From positions 1 through 61,718 of the forward strand of contig DAHVDN010000014.1 of NCBI GenBank assembly GCA_027313505.1: a stretch of DNA of 61,718 bases, written 5' to 3'. The DNA comes from Candidatus Dormiibacterota bacterium. GTDB lineage: Bacteria > Chloroflexota > Dormibacteria > Aeolococcales > Bog-877. Position numbers and translations under genes: made by a program. Below the pieces are notes generated by a model. It was given only the letters and a program-made list of their open reading frames with translations. It was not told the origin of the DNA and did no database searches. Shown here in pieces: positions 23,383 through 31,583 of the stretch. Numbering within the stretch: the first letter of the stretch is position 1; each line of letters begins with the position of its first letter.

Positions 23383-24831
23383 TCACGATCCGGTTGCTCC
23401 TGGTTGCGCCGCCACTTTGCGGAGAGCAACGCCCGACCATGCGCCGTACACGGCTGCCGAGACTCCCATGCAGACGAAAATCTCAAGGCTCGACGTGGAG
23501 AAGATGCCCTTCGCGAGGGGGCCCACGAACAACGGCGAGTCTGTAACCAATAGGCCACAAGCGGCCCCTGCGAACCACGCCACGAGGGCAGGCACATTCC
23601 ACCCGCGCCGGGTTAGCCCCTGGCTGCCAGACGGATCGTAGAGAACGCTATCGCCGTACCCCCCAACGCGCGATCGCACGAAGATCTGGTCAACCAAGAA
23701 GATTGCCGCCCAACTCGCGAGTCCAACACCGACGATCTCGAGGAAGGACTCGAAGGGGCTGAAGAAGTTCTTGGCGATGATGACCACATAGACAGTAGCC
23801 ACCACCATCACTACGGAGTCGACGGCAACGCTCTTGTAGCGCTGGATCTTCACCCCCAGGCTGAGCAGGTTCAGACCCGACGAGTAGAGACTCAGATCGG
23901 CCTCCACGATCAATCCGACCACCGCAGTCAGAACGAAAGGCATCCCCATCCAGCCCGGCAGGGCCGACTCGATCACTCCAATCGGATTGCCCGTAGACGC
24001 CAAGCTCGGCTCCCTGGTAGTCAGCAACATGCCGGCGCTGATCAGCACTAGCAGCGGAATCGCGGCCCCTAGCGTGGAGCCCCAAACGATGGAGCGCCTC
24101 GATGAGCGCTTGGGCATGTACCGGCTGTAGTCGGCAGCCGCGTTCGCCCATCCAATGCCCGTGCCAACGGCGATGATTGTGAAGGCTGGTATGAACCCGT
24201 TCGTCCAGGAGCCAGCTGGCAGGGAAAGCACCGCGTGCCACTTGGTATCCGTGATCAAGAAGCCGACTACGATGAGAGTCAAGAGACCGAAGATGTAGCT
24301 CGCCCAGGTCTGTACCACGACGAGCGTCGCTTGCCCTAGCAGGCCGATAGCGACCACCAAGCCTCCGACTAGAACGATCGAGACAAGTGCCAGTGGGACT
24401 GTGCCGATGGGAAGGATGCGCCCCAACAAGGGGATCAGGGCTAGTGTGCTCAGAATGACCGAGATGCTTTCCCAGCCCAGGAAGGATATCCAACTGACAA
24501 AGTTGGGGACCCGGTTTCCATGCATTCCGAATACTGCGCGAGACAAGGTGAACATCGGGGCGCCTCCGTCCCTTCCTGCGACGCTGAAGATGCCAACGAT
24601 GAGGAACGACAGGACGACTCCGGCCACGGCGCAGAGTAGGCCTTGCCAAAGGTTCAGACCGAACGCAAGCAGGATGGCTCCGTAGGGGATTGCGAGGATT
24701 CCGATGTTGGCCGCGAACCAAACCCAGAAGAGATCGCGGGCGCGGCCCGTGCGCTCTGAATCTGGAATCCGGTTGATGCCGTTGGTCTCGATCTTGAAGG
24801 CTTCGTTGGTGCCCTGGATCGTGTCGTCCAT
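23383..24831 (-). CDS. NCS1-family purine/pyrimidine permease
   Basis: 482 residues with about 12 transmembrane segments, consistent with a nucleobase:cation symporter-1 (cytosine, purine or related N-ribosides). Recognisable blocks are FWVWFAANIGILAIPYGA (TM1), the GxxG-rich TM3 region and GWANAAADYSRYMP, the NCS1 substrate-site helix. The ATG at 24831 has GAGGAGGG upstream, and the longer open frame is ignored. It lies between the ADP-ribosylglycohydrolase (20 nt gap) and the kinase in one operon, so it likely imports the operon's substrate. Confidence 0.9.
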   Translation of the reverse strand: MDDTIQGTNEAFKIETNGINRIPDSERTGRARDLFWVWFAANIGILAIPYGAILLAFGLNLWQGLLCAVAGVVLSFLIVGIFSVAGRDGGAPMFTLSRAVFGMHGNRVPNFVSWISFLGWESISVILSTLALIPLLGRILPIGTVPLALVSIVLVGGLVVAIGLLGQATLVVVQTWASYIFGLLTLIVVGFLITDTKWHAVLSLPAGSWTNGFIPAFTIIAVGTGIGWANAAADYSRYMPKRSSRRSIVWGSTLGAAIPLLVLISAGMLLTTREPSLASTGNPIGVIESALPGWMGMPFVLTAVVGLIVEADLSLYSSGLNLLSLGVKIQRYKSVAVDSVVMVVATVYVVIIAKNFFSPFESFLEIVGVGLASWAAIFLVDQIFVRSRVGGYGDSVLYDPSGSQGLTRRGWNVPALVAWFAGAACGLLVTDSPLFVGPLAKGIFSTSSLEIFVCMGVSAAVYGAWSGVALRKVAAQPGATGS

Positions 24832-24850
24832 GACTGGTACACCCTCCTCG

Positions 24851-25936
24851 TCAACTCGATTGGCGGATCCGCAGCAACCTGTCTGCCTGGTCCGCAAGGT
24901 GCAAGTGGTTGACCGCCTCGAGCTGGGCAACTACTTGGGCGGGGAACACCGCGCTCCCCGTGAGTGCCCCGCCCATAGCGCCCGCTATGGCGGCGATGGT
25001 GTCAGAGTCTCCGCCCGCATTTGTGGCGTCCACGATGGTCCTCCAGGGGTCGCCATCCCTGAGGCATAGGAATCCAACCGCCGCGGGGACTGCTTCCTGG
25101 GTCTGCACCCCTGTGCCGATCTCGTCCGCAACCTGGGCCACGACGCGCTGGACCGCATCCTCGTCCCGATGATCGACGCTGTCGGCGAGCGCGACAGCTC
25201 GCCTCGTCCGAGAGGCAACGAGAGCGCCGGCGACGTAGTGGCCTCGTCCATAGGCAGCCTCCGCTGCCTCGACCCCCCGCGCGATGCAGTCGGCGAGGTC
25301 TACGCCATCGAGCGCCTCGGACACCACTGTGGCCACCAGGGCAGCGCCGCTCATGGCCAATCCGGTGTGATGGGTTGGTAGCGAGACTGCCTCGACCACA
25401 TCCAGCAGCCGGGCCCCTGGGCGACACGCGATGCCGACCGGGGGGATCCGCATGCTTGCGCCATTGGTGTCGCCCCATCGGCCGGCGCTCTCAATACTCT
25501 CTCCACGCTCGATGGCCGCGATGGCAGCTCGCGAACTGGGGCCTAGGAAGTCCTGGCCCTTCCGGCGGTTGTTGGCCGCCCATTGCACTAGGCCATTGGC
25601 AACCAGGGAGCTCAAGTACGACCAGTCGAAGTCGCGTCCCTCTTCGTGCGCCTGGGCGAGCGCATCGATGATCACGAACGCTTGCTCAGTATCGTCAGTG
25701 ACTGTCCCTGGGGCCTCGCCTCGCGCAATCCAGTTCTCTTCAGGCGGGCTCGCGAATCCGGCGACGTGACCAAACCGTGCCCTGACCGCTTCCACCGGCA
25801 TCATCTGGGTTGCCATGCCCATGGCATCGCCTGCGGCCATACCAAGGAGACAGCCGAGTGCCCGGTCGCGCTGGCCCCCGGTCGCTACGCTGCTTGCTTC
25901 CAACCTCTTTGTCCCACCTGCTCTCTCTGGCCCCAA
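24851..25936 (-). CDS. ADP-ribosylglycohydrolase-fold N-glycosidase
   Basis: 361 residues from a TTG that follows AAGGAGGTG at ideal spacing and begins 5 nt after the GntR stop. The DraG/ARH magnesium-binding motifs are present: GMAAGDAMG, TVTDDTE (~residues 80-84) and, near the C-terminus, NAGGDSDTIAAIAGAMGGA. The fold cleaves N- or O-ribosyl bonds. Within an operon with a nucleobase permease and PfkB kinase, hydrolysis of an imported N-riboside or ADP-ribose-like compound is more likely than removal of protein ADP-ribose. The substrate is not determined by sequence. Confidence 0.9.
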   Translation of the reverse strand: MGPERAGGTKRLEASSVATGGQRDRALGCLLGMAAGDAMGMATQMMPVEAVRARFGHVAGFASPPEENWIARGEAPGTVTDDTEQAFVIIDALAQAHEEGRDFDWSYLSSLVANGLVQWAANNRRKGQDFLGPSSRAAIAAIERGESIESAGRWGDTNGASMRIPPVGIACRPGARLLDVVEAVSLPTHHTGLAMSGAALVATVVSEALDGVDLADCIARGVEAAEAAYGRGHYVAGALVASRTRRAVALADSVDHRDEDAVQRVVAQVADEIGTGVQTQEAVPAAVGFLCLRDGDPWRTIVDATNAGGDSDTIAAIAGAMGGALTGSAVFPAQVVAQLEAVNHLHLADQADRLLRIRQSS

Positions 25937-25941
25937 TCGGT

Positions 25942-26712
25942 TCACCTCCTTGTCGTTGACTCTGGTGCACCGTGCGATCGTCTCGAAGCGGGAATAGGCT
26001 TGACCGGATTCGGCCCGAAGTGCATGTGGAAGAGGTCTGGATCCAGGATGCTCTCGACGTGCTCGATTGGGCGGCCACTTGAAACCCGCGTCACCCGCCG
26101 TACTAGGAGGCACGCGTCTCCAGGGTGGCGCCTCAAGAGCGAGCCTTCCTCACCGTCCACCCTATGTATGTGGACCCATTCCTCACTCAGGGCAGCTAGT
26201 TCTCCCGCTTCTCGCAGAGCAGATGTCAGTGACGCGGCAGAGAAATCCATCCGGAGGAACGGCTCGGTCCGCGGGGTCAGAGGCATCCGGCTCCTGTCCA
26301 AGCCGATCGGGGCGCCCGACTCCAAGAGACGTATCCGGTCCAGCGCCACGAACTGGGAAGTCTGGGACCCTAGGCCGGCGGCCAGGTCCGGAAGCTCTAC
26401 AACTTCCAGCCGGAGGACTCTGGACCTGATCGTTGTGCCCATGGCCGCAAGTGCCGCCGTCCAACCTAGAGAGTACTCGAGCCTCTCGCGACCGAACTCG
26501 ACATAGCTCCCAGCACCTGGGTGGGTCCGAATCAACCTCTTGCGGGCCAAGACTCCAAGTGCCTGGCGCACGGTCCCGCGGCTGACATCAAACTCCTTGG
26601 CGAGTTCGTGCTCTCCCGGGATCCGGCGTCCAGGCTTCAGCCTGCCGGCGCGGATCTGGCCTTCGAGGGCATGGGCGACAGACAGGTACTTGGGGGCAGC
26701 CATCTCCAACAT
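25942..26712 (-). CDS. GntR-family (HutC/UTRA) transcriptional regulator
   Basis: 256 residues. Residues ~5-70 form the winged helix (LKPGRRIPGEHELAKEFDVSRGTVRQAL), and the remainder is a UTRA ligand domain ending near PDLFHMHFGPN. It is the first gene of the operon with the glycohydrolase, permease and kinase. A perfect 18-bp palindrome containing GTCTATAC, the HutC-type GTNTANAC operator, overlaps its own -10 and start codon, so it should repress its own operon until a metabolite binds UTRA. Confidence 0.9.
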   Translation of the reverse strand: MLEMAAPKYLSVAHALEGQIRAGRLKPGRRIPGEHELAKEFDVSRGTVRQALGVLARKRLIRTHPGAGSYVEFGRERLEYSLGWTAALAAMGTTIRSRVLRLEVVELPDLAAGLGSQTSQFVALDRIRLLESGAPIGLDRSRMPLTPRTEPFLRMDFSAASLTSALREAGELAALSEEWVHIHRVDGEEGSLLRRHPGDACLLVRRVTRVSSGRPIEHVESILDPDLFHMHFGPNPVKPIPASRRSHGAPESTTRR

Positions 26713-26749
26713 GTATAGACATGTTAGGTCAGCCGGTCGCTCAGGTCAA
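26708..26749 (-). promoter_or_regulatory. GntR operon promoter and HutC-type operator
   Basis: On the minus strand TTGACC (26744-26749), a 17-bp spacer and TAACAT (26721-26726) form a good promoter whose start point falls at the ATG of 26712 (leaderless). AACATGTATAGACATGTT (26708-26725) is a palindrome with one central mismatch region and the core GTNTANAC. A repressor bound here would block RNA polymerase and the start codon alike. Confidence 0.75.
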
Positions 26750-26892
26750 GGGTCCTCGGAAGGCCGCTGACGTGGGATAGGGCCCGCACCAAGGGTTGGC
26801 GCGTGGAGTTGGAACTCCTGTCCCTACCCAGACCAGATCGCCACGCGCTGGTCAGGTCGACTGCCCGGGACGCATCGCCCATGCCATGCCGT

Positions 26893-27864
26893 CTACGACA
26901 TCGCGGGGCAGGTACCTGGCATGGCCATCCCGAAGGCCACGCACGGATCGACTGAGGCTTCGATGGTCGTGGCCTGGCCAACCTCCACGTCGGGCCGGCT
27001 GAAGGCCACCGTCGCGCCGGGTTCCACCTGAGCCCCCGCGTCCTCCGACGCTCCGCCCACGACCTGGCCCTGGGGGTTCAGGTAGACCACGTAGATGGTC
27101 GCGGTAGAGGCTAGTGGTACAGAGTAGGGATTGGTGATGTCCCCTCCGATGTTGCCATAGCCTGGCACCGGGATCCCCGGCGCCACGGAGTAGCCGGCGA
27201 GCGAGAGGTGGCTGACGGTCGGCAGCACTGGCTGCCTGGTCGCGCTTGACCCCACCGTTGCTGAGGCCTCCAGCCTCGCCACCGTGAGGGACACATTCGG
27301 AGCCGCCATCCCCCCAATGTAGAACCGCCCGCCAACGGGAATGCCTGTGATTGAGGTCGTCGCGGTGGCGACGGATCGGCCCTGGGCGTCTACGAGCGAG
27401 ATGGCCAACTGAATGTGCAGCGCGGCGACCTGCGCACTCTTGTTCTGGAGGATGAGGCCGTAGCTGATGATGCTGCTCGCGCCTGTGCTCTCCTGGGTGA
27501 ACCCACTCGCCACCACCTGCACCTCGGCCCGAGCAGGCGACACCTGGTGTGAGGCGGCCCCTGGGGCCTTGGGCCCCGAGTGCGAAGGTGTGGCGGCGGC
27601 GCCGATGATTCCCACCACCAGCATCAGCAATCCCAGCCCTCCGACCGTGGCTCCGGCGATAGCGAGGCCGTCCCCGCGTTGCCCGCCTCTGGACCGCTTG
27701 ATCTGCCGATGAGCGAGAACGCCGAAGATGACCCCCAGCAGGGATCCGAGCCAGGCAAGCCAGAGCAGTGAGAGGACGAAGGCGGCGATGGCGAACCCGT
27801 TCCACTGACGCTGGGGCGCAACCTTTGGAGGTAGGCCCATGTACCAGCGTTCAGAGACAGGCAT
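26893..27864 (-). CDS. DUF4190-type membrane protein with C-terminal beta domain
   Basis: 323 residues from the ATG at 27864. Two TM helices (WNGFAIAAFVLSLLWLAWLG... and GLAIAGATVGGLGLLMLVVG) flank the short RQIKRSRGG loop, the hallmark of DUF4190-like proteins. A linker of ~30 residues follows, then a ~190-residue extracytoplasmic beta-sandwich region. The C-terminal part contains FxLYD-like strands (SIISYGLILQNKS; NPYSVPLASTATIYVVYLNP). Function unknown, probably envelope-associated. GTG 27945 is an alternative start. A second, shorter DUF4190 protein is at 40436. Confidence 0.8.
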   Translation of the reverse strand: MPVSERWYMGLPPKVAPQRQWNGFAIAAFVLSLLWLAWLGSLLGVIFGVLAHRQIKRSRGGQRGDGLAIAGATVGGLGLLMLVVGIIGAAATPSHSGPKAPGAASHQVSPARAEVQVVASGFTQESTGASSIISYGLILQNKSAQVAALHIQLAISLVDAQGRSVATATTSITGIPVGGRFYIGGMAAPNVSLTVARLEASATVGSSATRQPVLPTVSHLSLAGYSVAPGIPVPGYGNIGGDITNPYSVPLASTATIYVVYLNPQGQVVGGASEDAGAQVEPGATVAFSRPDVEVGQATTIEASVDPCVAFGMAMPGTCPAMS

Positions 27865-28408
27865 GATTTGATCGGCCCCTTGCTTGAAGGATGCGCCAAT
27901 CGGGAGGATAGCTCCGCAGGGTGGGTTGCACTCGGCGATGACCAAGACGTGACCGGCCCGTTGGTTTCACGCCACATCGAAGGCGTAATCGGGCGGGATC
28001 GGTGGACATCGCCCGTCCTTCCTTCAACTCCTTCGTGATCGCCACCGACCCGACCGTCGCGAGATGCGAAACCGACGCAAGAGGGCAACCGGGGGTTCGG
28101 GCAACCCTCTTCCGGGGCACACACCGCTCTCGGAGGAGGCACGGCGGGGTCACCAGTGCGATCCTGCACTCGCCCTGAGGAGCCCCGGAGGAGCAGGTGG
28201 CCGCGGGACCCTCGAGAGGCTCACGGCACCGGGGAGGGGTCCGAACGGCACCCGGTGTTCGCGTGACCGCCCAGATGGTTGGAGCTCACGTGGGTATACT
28301 CCGGCCCCGGCCAAACCGGTGCGGACATTCGGCTCGAAGTAGCGGACTGCCCGAAGTGTGCGCTGGGCCTATCCTGTCCAGGGAAGAGTTCCGCATGGAG
28401 GGGCAGAC
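27865..28408. other. Intergenic region, no gene seen
   Basis: About 540 nt between divergent genes. TATACT at ~28294-28299 is a possible -10 for the rightward gene. AAGAGGG...CCCTCTT (about 28078-28112) can form a hairpin. I see no ORF with family similarity and no riboswitch that I can name. Confidence 0.3.
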
Positions 28409-29035
28409 ATGCGCTTTCGTCGCCACGGAGCTACACCGACAGTCGACCCGACAGCGGTTATCGCTCCGACCGCAGTCCTCAGCGGGGCCGTGATGATCGG
28501 CCCCGGGACACATGTCCTGCACGGGGCGGTCCTCACGGCTGAGAGCGGCAGCATCACCGTTGGAGCCCGGTGCGTGATCATGGAACACGCCGTGATCCGC
28601 GGGACCAAAGCCCGCCCAGCGATCATCAAGGACCACGTCCTGGTCGGCCCGCACGCCTACCTCAGCGGCTGCCAAATTGAAGATGAGGTATTTATTGCGA
28701 CTGGGGCGATGGTCTTCAATGGAGCTCGGATGGACCGGGCCAGCAGCGTGGCACTCGGTGGTGCGGGGCACATCGGTTGTCATGTGCCTCCCGGTGTCAG
28801 GGTGCCGATCGGATGGGTGGCGGTAGGTGACCCAGCCGTGCCCCACCCACCTGGCGAGGATGCCGACATCCGGGCCGGGCTCATGGAGTTCGGCGGCTTC
28901 ATGCCCTACGTCTTCGGAGTAGAAGATCGCGGCGATCGGGGACAGATCATGCGCGAGGCAATGGCCCTCTACACCCAGTCCCTCGGCCGCCACCTTGAGG
29001 AGCGAGTGCCGGACCAGCTGGACGGGGGCGTGTGA
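28409..29035 (+). CDS. Left-handed beta-helix (gamma-carbonic-anhydrase-like) protein
   Basis: 208 residues with a GGAGGGG site before the ATG at 28409. Hexapeptide repeats are visible through residues ~10-130 (PTAVIAPTAVLSGAVMIGPG, TVGARCVIMEHAVIRG, ATGAMVFNGARM). These build a left-handed parallel beta helix as in gamma-class carbonic anhydrases and acyltransferases. Possible zinc ligands are scattered (MEHAV, GPHAY, GHIGCHV), but the canonical His triad is not clear. A helical C-terminal tail follows. Reaction unknown: carbonic anhydrase-like or a PaaY/YrdA-like thioesterase are options. Confidence 0.8.
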   Translation: MRFRRHGATPTVDPTAVIAPTAVLSGAVMIGPGTHVLHGAVLTAESGSITVGARCVIMEHAVIRGTKARPAIIKDHVLVGPHAYLSGCQIEDEVFIATGAMVFNGARMDRASSVALGGAGHIGCHVPPGVRVPIGWVAVGDPAVPHPPGEDADIRAGLMEFGGFMPYVFGVEDRGDRGQIMREAMALYTQSLGRHLEERVPDQLDGGV

Positions 29036-29240
29036 GATGTCCGCGCCGGGCGGCTCCGGTTGACGCGTCGGCCATCGGCCCTCCCCGGAGGACTCCAGAT
29101 CGGCCTGCCCTCGCCTGTGGCGCCAGCGGGTATCCCGCCACCACACGTGGGTCTAATGACTGACCCTCGAAGGGTCCAGTACATGACGCCGAGTGGGTCC
29201 ATCACCTGATGTCCGAAAACTGGTCGAGCCGTCTTTGAGC

Positions 29241-30467
29241 TCATAGGGCAGGTGCGCCAGCCGGCGTTGACCTCTCCGTGAGATTCAATACATCCTTCAC
29301 CGCCGGGGGTAAAGCTGCTGCCCGCAGCAACCGCTCCGCCTTGTGCGGGTCCCGCATGGCCACCTCGATCACGTGAGGGTTGTCCGCAAGCCAGTTGAAC
29401 AGCGGAGGTACCGCTCTGCCTAGGAGGCCCAGCGGCTCGCCATGATCCTCAAGGTTCTGACGCCGGTTGAGCATGAGCGCGGCCAATACGATCTGGTTCT
29501 CCACGTCTCGGAGGGGCCTAAAGTTCGAAAGCGTCTCAAGCAGGCCAGCGAGTGCCGGGGTGGACCAGCGCGGGACGGGTGCCGCGCCGAGGCTGATCAG
29601 AGACGCAGTGAGCCGGAAACAACTCGTCCAGAGGCCCTGAGCGTTGTTTGCGAAGTCGCGCATGTTGTTTAGGAGCTGCTCGTCCGCAAACCTAGCGTTC
29701 CTCCATGCTCGGTTCGCGCCCGTCCGCGGCGGCATCAGAACGCCGGCAAACAGGTCTAGTGAATGCTCGTCCGGTATGACGCCCTCACGAAGTCCAGGAG
29801 GGAGAAGCGTGGCAACCTTGGCAGCTGCCGCCTGCACCAGCACAGAGTTCGGGGAGAAGAGGTGGTACGCCCATTGGTTCATCGCCTCCTTAAGTTCTGG
29901 GCGCTGGAGGGCCGCAGCCAGGGGTTCGGCGGCAAACCTAGGCAACCCGAAGTCCATGAGGCCCGCGGAAAGGGCTTCCTTGCCGGTGAGGTGCCGGTCG
30001 AGAGCATCGGCCACCCTCTGCGCGGGCCCGTGATCGGAGTCCGTCGGCCATCTCTCCGAGCCCAGCTCTTCGTTTAGCTTCCTGATGCCAGGCCCCAAGT
30101 AGGCCTGGAGATCAGCCCGAACTCGCTGCCAAGGCACTGGGAAGCCTTCGATCCACAGGTGAAGTCGAAGCTGCCTCCTTCGATGTATTCCACCCTGTCG
30201 CAACTGCACGACCCTGAGTACCTGGCGGTAGGCTGCAGCCCCCCAGAGGCCCTCGGAGCCCCGACCCTTGCCCTTCGACCTAGAACCCACCTTGGGCACA
30301 AGACCGTCCTTCTTCCAGTCGAGGAGCTGCGCCTCACTGATCGGGGAGCAGCCTCGCCGCTCAGCCCACTCATTGGCCCGCCGCAGGAAGTCCGATCTGG
30401 ACCAGTGATGGAGAGAGGGGCGTTTTGTGGGAGGTGCGGCCTTGACCGGCACCCTCTCATGGTACAT
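29241..30467 (-). CDS. Large hypothetical protein with MerR-like N-terminal HTH
   Basis: 408 residues. Residues ~20-95 read as a MerR-type winged helix (ISEAQLLDWKKDGLVPKVG ... AYRQVLRVVQLRQGGIHRRRQ). The rest is a long alpha-helical domain with no enzyme motif that I recognise. It is divergent from the three-gene cluster starting at 30517, with only 49 nt between starts, so it may regulate that cluster. Start ATG 30467 or GTG 30473. Function unknown. Confidence 0.7.
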   Translation of the reverse strand: MYHERVPVKAAPPTKRPSLHHWSRSDFLRRANEWAERRGCSPISEAQLLDWKKDGLVPKVGSRSKGKGRGSEGLWGAAAYRQVLRVVQLRQGGIHRRRQLRLHLWIEGFPVPWQRVRADLQAYLGPGIRKLNEELGSERWPTDSDHGPAQRVADALDRHLTGKEALSAGLMDFGLPRFAAEPLAAALQRPELKEAMNQWAYHLFSPNSVLVQAAAAKVATLLPPGLREGVIPDEHSLDLFAGVLMPPRTGANRAWRNARFADEQLLNNMRDFANNAQGLWTSCFRLTASLISLGAAPVPRWSTPALAGLLETLSNFRPLRDVENQIVLAALMLNRRQNLEDHGEPLGLLGRAVPPLFNWLADNPHVIEVAMRDPHKAERLLRAAALPPAVKDVLNLTERSTPAGAPAL

Positions 30468-30516
30468 GCTCACGCATATGACGAACCAGCCTTCAAGGCC
30501 TCAAGGAGGGATACGT

Positions 30517-30984
30517 GTGCGTCACGTCTTGAGCTGCTCAACTCGGCCCCGCACCATCTACGGCTGGCATGCCAGCCGCATCGGTGGCTTCGCTCACCCG
30601 GCGCCGGCCCTGACCATCCCTCCGAATCTGGTGGCGTCGCACATGCCAGGCTGTTGCCTTCTTGACGTAACGGCTGAGACCTCCGGGTTCGGCTTCCGCG
30701 TCCGTCTCTCCTATTCCGCTCCCAGGGAGGCGGGTCCTGAGACCCACGTTCGGCTTGCCGCAAAGGCGCAGGACCTCCTGGCCGCTGTCGGCGAGCAGCT
30801 CGTTTCGGCGGTCGTGTCCGACTTCTCCGGAGCATGGGCTGCTCAAGCACTGACTCCAATGCTCGGCGCTGGACCCGCCGGCGTGGTGGGAGAACTGGTT
30901 GGCGTCGTGGCAGCGCGGGAGGTTCAGCGCTATCTCCTCATCCCCAGCCCTTACGGGTGGACGTGCCAGATGGTCCAGGTGTGA
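30517..30984 (+). CDS. Unknown protein, first gene of SLATT/HEPN cluster
   Basis: 155 residues from a GTG with AAGGAGG seven nt upstream (longer frames back to 30427 lack a ribosome site). No known domain recognised. The middle has a beta-rich stretch (LLDVTAETSGFGFRVRLSYS) and the C-terminal half two hydrophobic Gly/Ala-rich helices (AAQALTPMLGAGPAGVVGEL, VGVVAAREVQRYLL) that could be membrane-associated. Its stop is overlapped by the SLATT gene start (GTGA), so the two are translationally coupled and likely form one functional unit. Confidence 0.65.
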   Translation: MRHVLSCSTRPRTIYGWHASRIGGFAHPAPALTIPPNLVASHMPGCCLLDVTAETSGFGFRVRLSYSAPREAGPETHVRLAAKAQDLLAAVGEQLVSAVVSDFSGAWAAQALTPMLGAGPAGVVGELVGVVAAREVQRYLLIPSPYGWTCQMVQV

Positions 30985-31571
30985 GCCGGCCGGGGGCTCA
31001 GAACTCTTCGGGCCAGCCTCAAGCTGCTGAGCGATCCAGTCCGATCGACCGCAAAGCGCCCATAGCGACGGAAGCGGCCCTCATCGAGCGGAACGCGACA
31101 TATGCCAGCGAGGCGCAATTCGAGGCTGCCAACCTATGGCGTGGCGTCCACCTGTGGGTGGCCATCCCCGCTGCGGTGCTGGCTGCAATCGCTGGAGGTA
31201 CGGCCCTCGTGACCACGGCGGGCAGGTTGGCTGCGGGGGCGATCGCCCTGGCGGCAGCGGCGCTGTCATCGATATCAGCAGTTCTCGGGGCCCCTTCTCG
31301 CGTGTCGCAGCACGAAGCAGCCGGGACCAACTTCCTGGCGCTACGCAACGATGCGCGGGTCTTCAGGCTCGTCGATCTTCCTCAAGCTAGCTTTGCAAAG
31401 GCACGCTCAAGTCTAGAGCGGCTAGAAGCGCGACATGATGAAATCACGACTCAGGCTGTTCTGACGCCTAGACTTGCTTGGTGGCTGGCGCGACGACGGG
31501 TGAACGCTGGCAAGCTGAGAAGAAGCATCGATGCCACCTTGACGCCACCTGCAGATGATCCTCGTCAGTAG
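30981..31571 (+). CDS. SLATT-like two-transmembrane effector protein
   Basis: 196 residues from the GTG that overlaps the previous stop. After a disordered N-terminus, a helix (ATEAALIERNATYASEAQFE) leads into two adjacent TM helices (~65-85 and ~90-110, GVHLWVAIPAAVLAAIAGG and AAGAIALAAAALSSISAVLG). A cytosolic helical region ending in a coiled coil follows (SSLERLEARHDEITTQA). This layout matches SLATT domains, the 2TM pore-forming effectors associated with SMODS/SLOG conflict systems. No nucleotidyltransferase or SLOG partner is in sight. The SLATT call is by pattern, moderately sure. Confidence 0.65.
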   Translation: MSRPGAQNSSGQPQAAERSSPIDRKAPIATEAALIERNATYASEAQFEAANLWRGVHLWVAIPAAVLAAIAGGTALVTTAGRLAAGAIALAAAALSSISAVLGAPSRVSQHEAAGTNFLALRNDARVFRLVDLPQASFAKARSSLERLEARHDEITTQAVLTPRLAWWLARRRVNAGKLRRSIDATLTPPADDPRQ

Positions 31572-31583
31572 CATGGTCTTCTG

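Noticed and set aside
23690-24721. 343-codon alternative frame in the permease
   Set aside because: It is a high-GC shadow frame; the true frame has clear NCS1 transmembrane segments.
28240-28290. Possible ZTP-like riboswitch fragment (GTGACCGCCCAG)
   Set aside because: Only a short resemblance to one conserved block; the other helices and the downstream gene type do not match.
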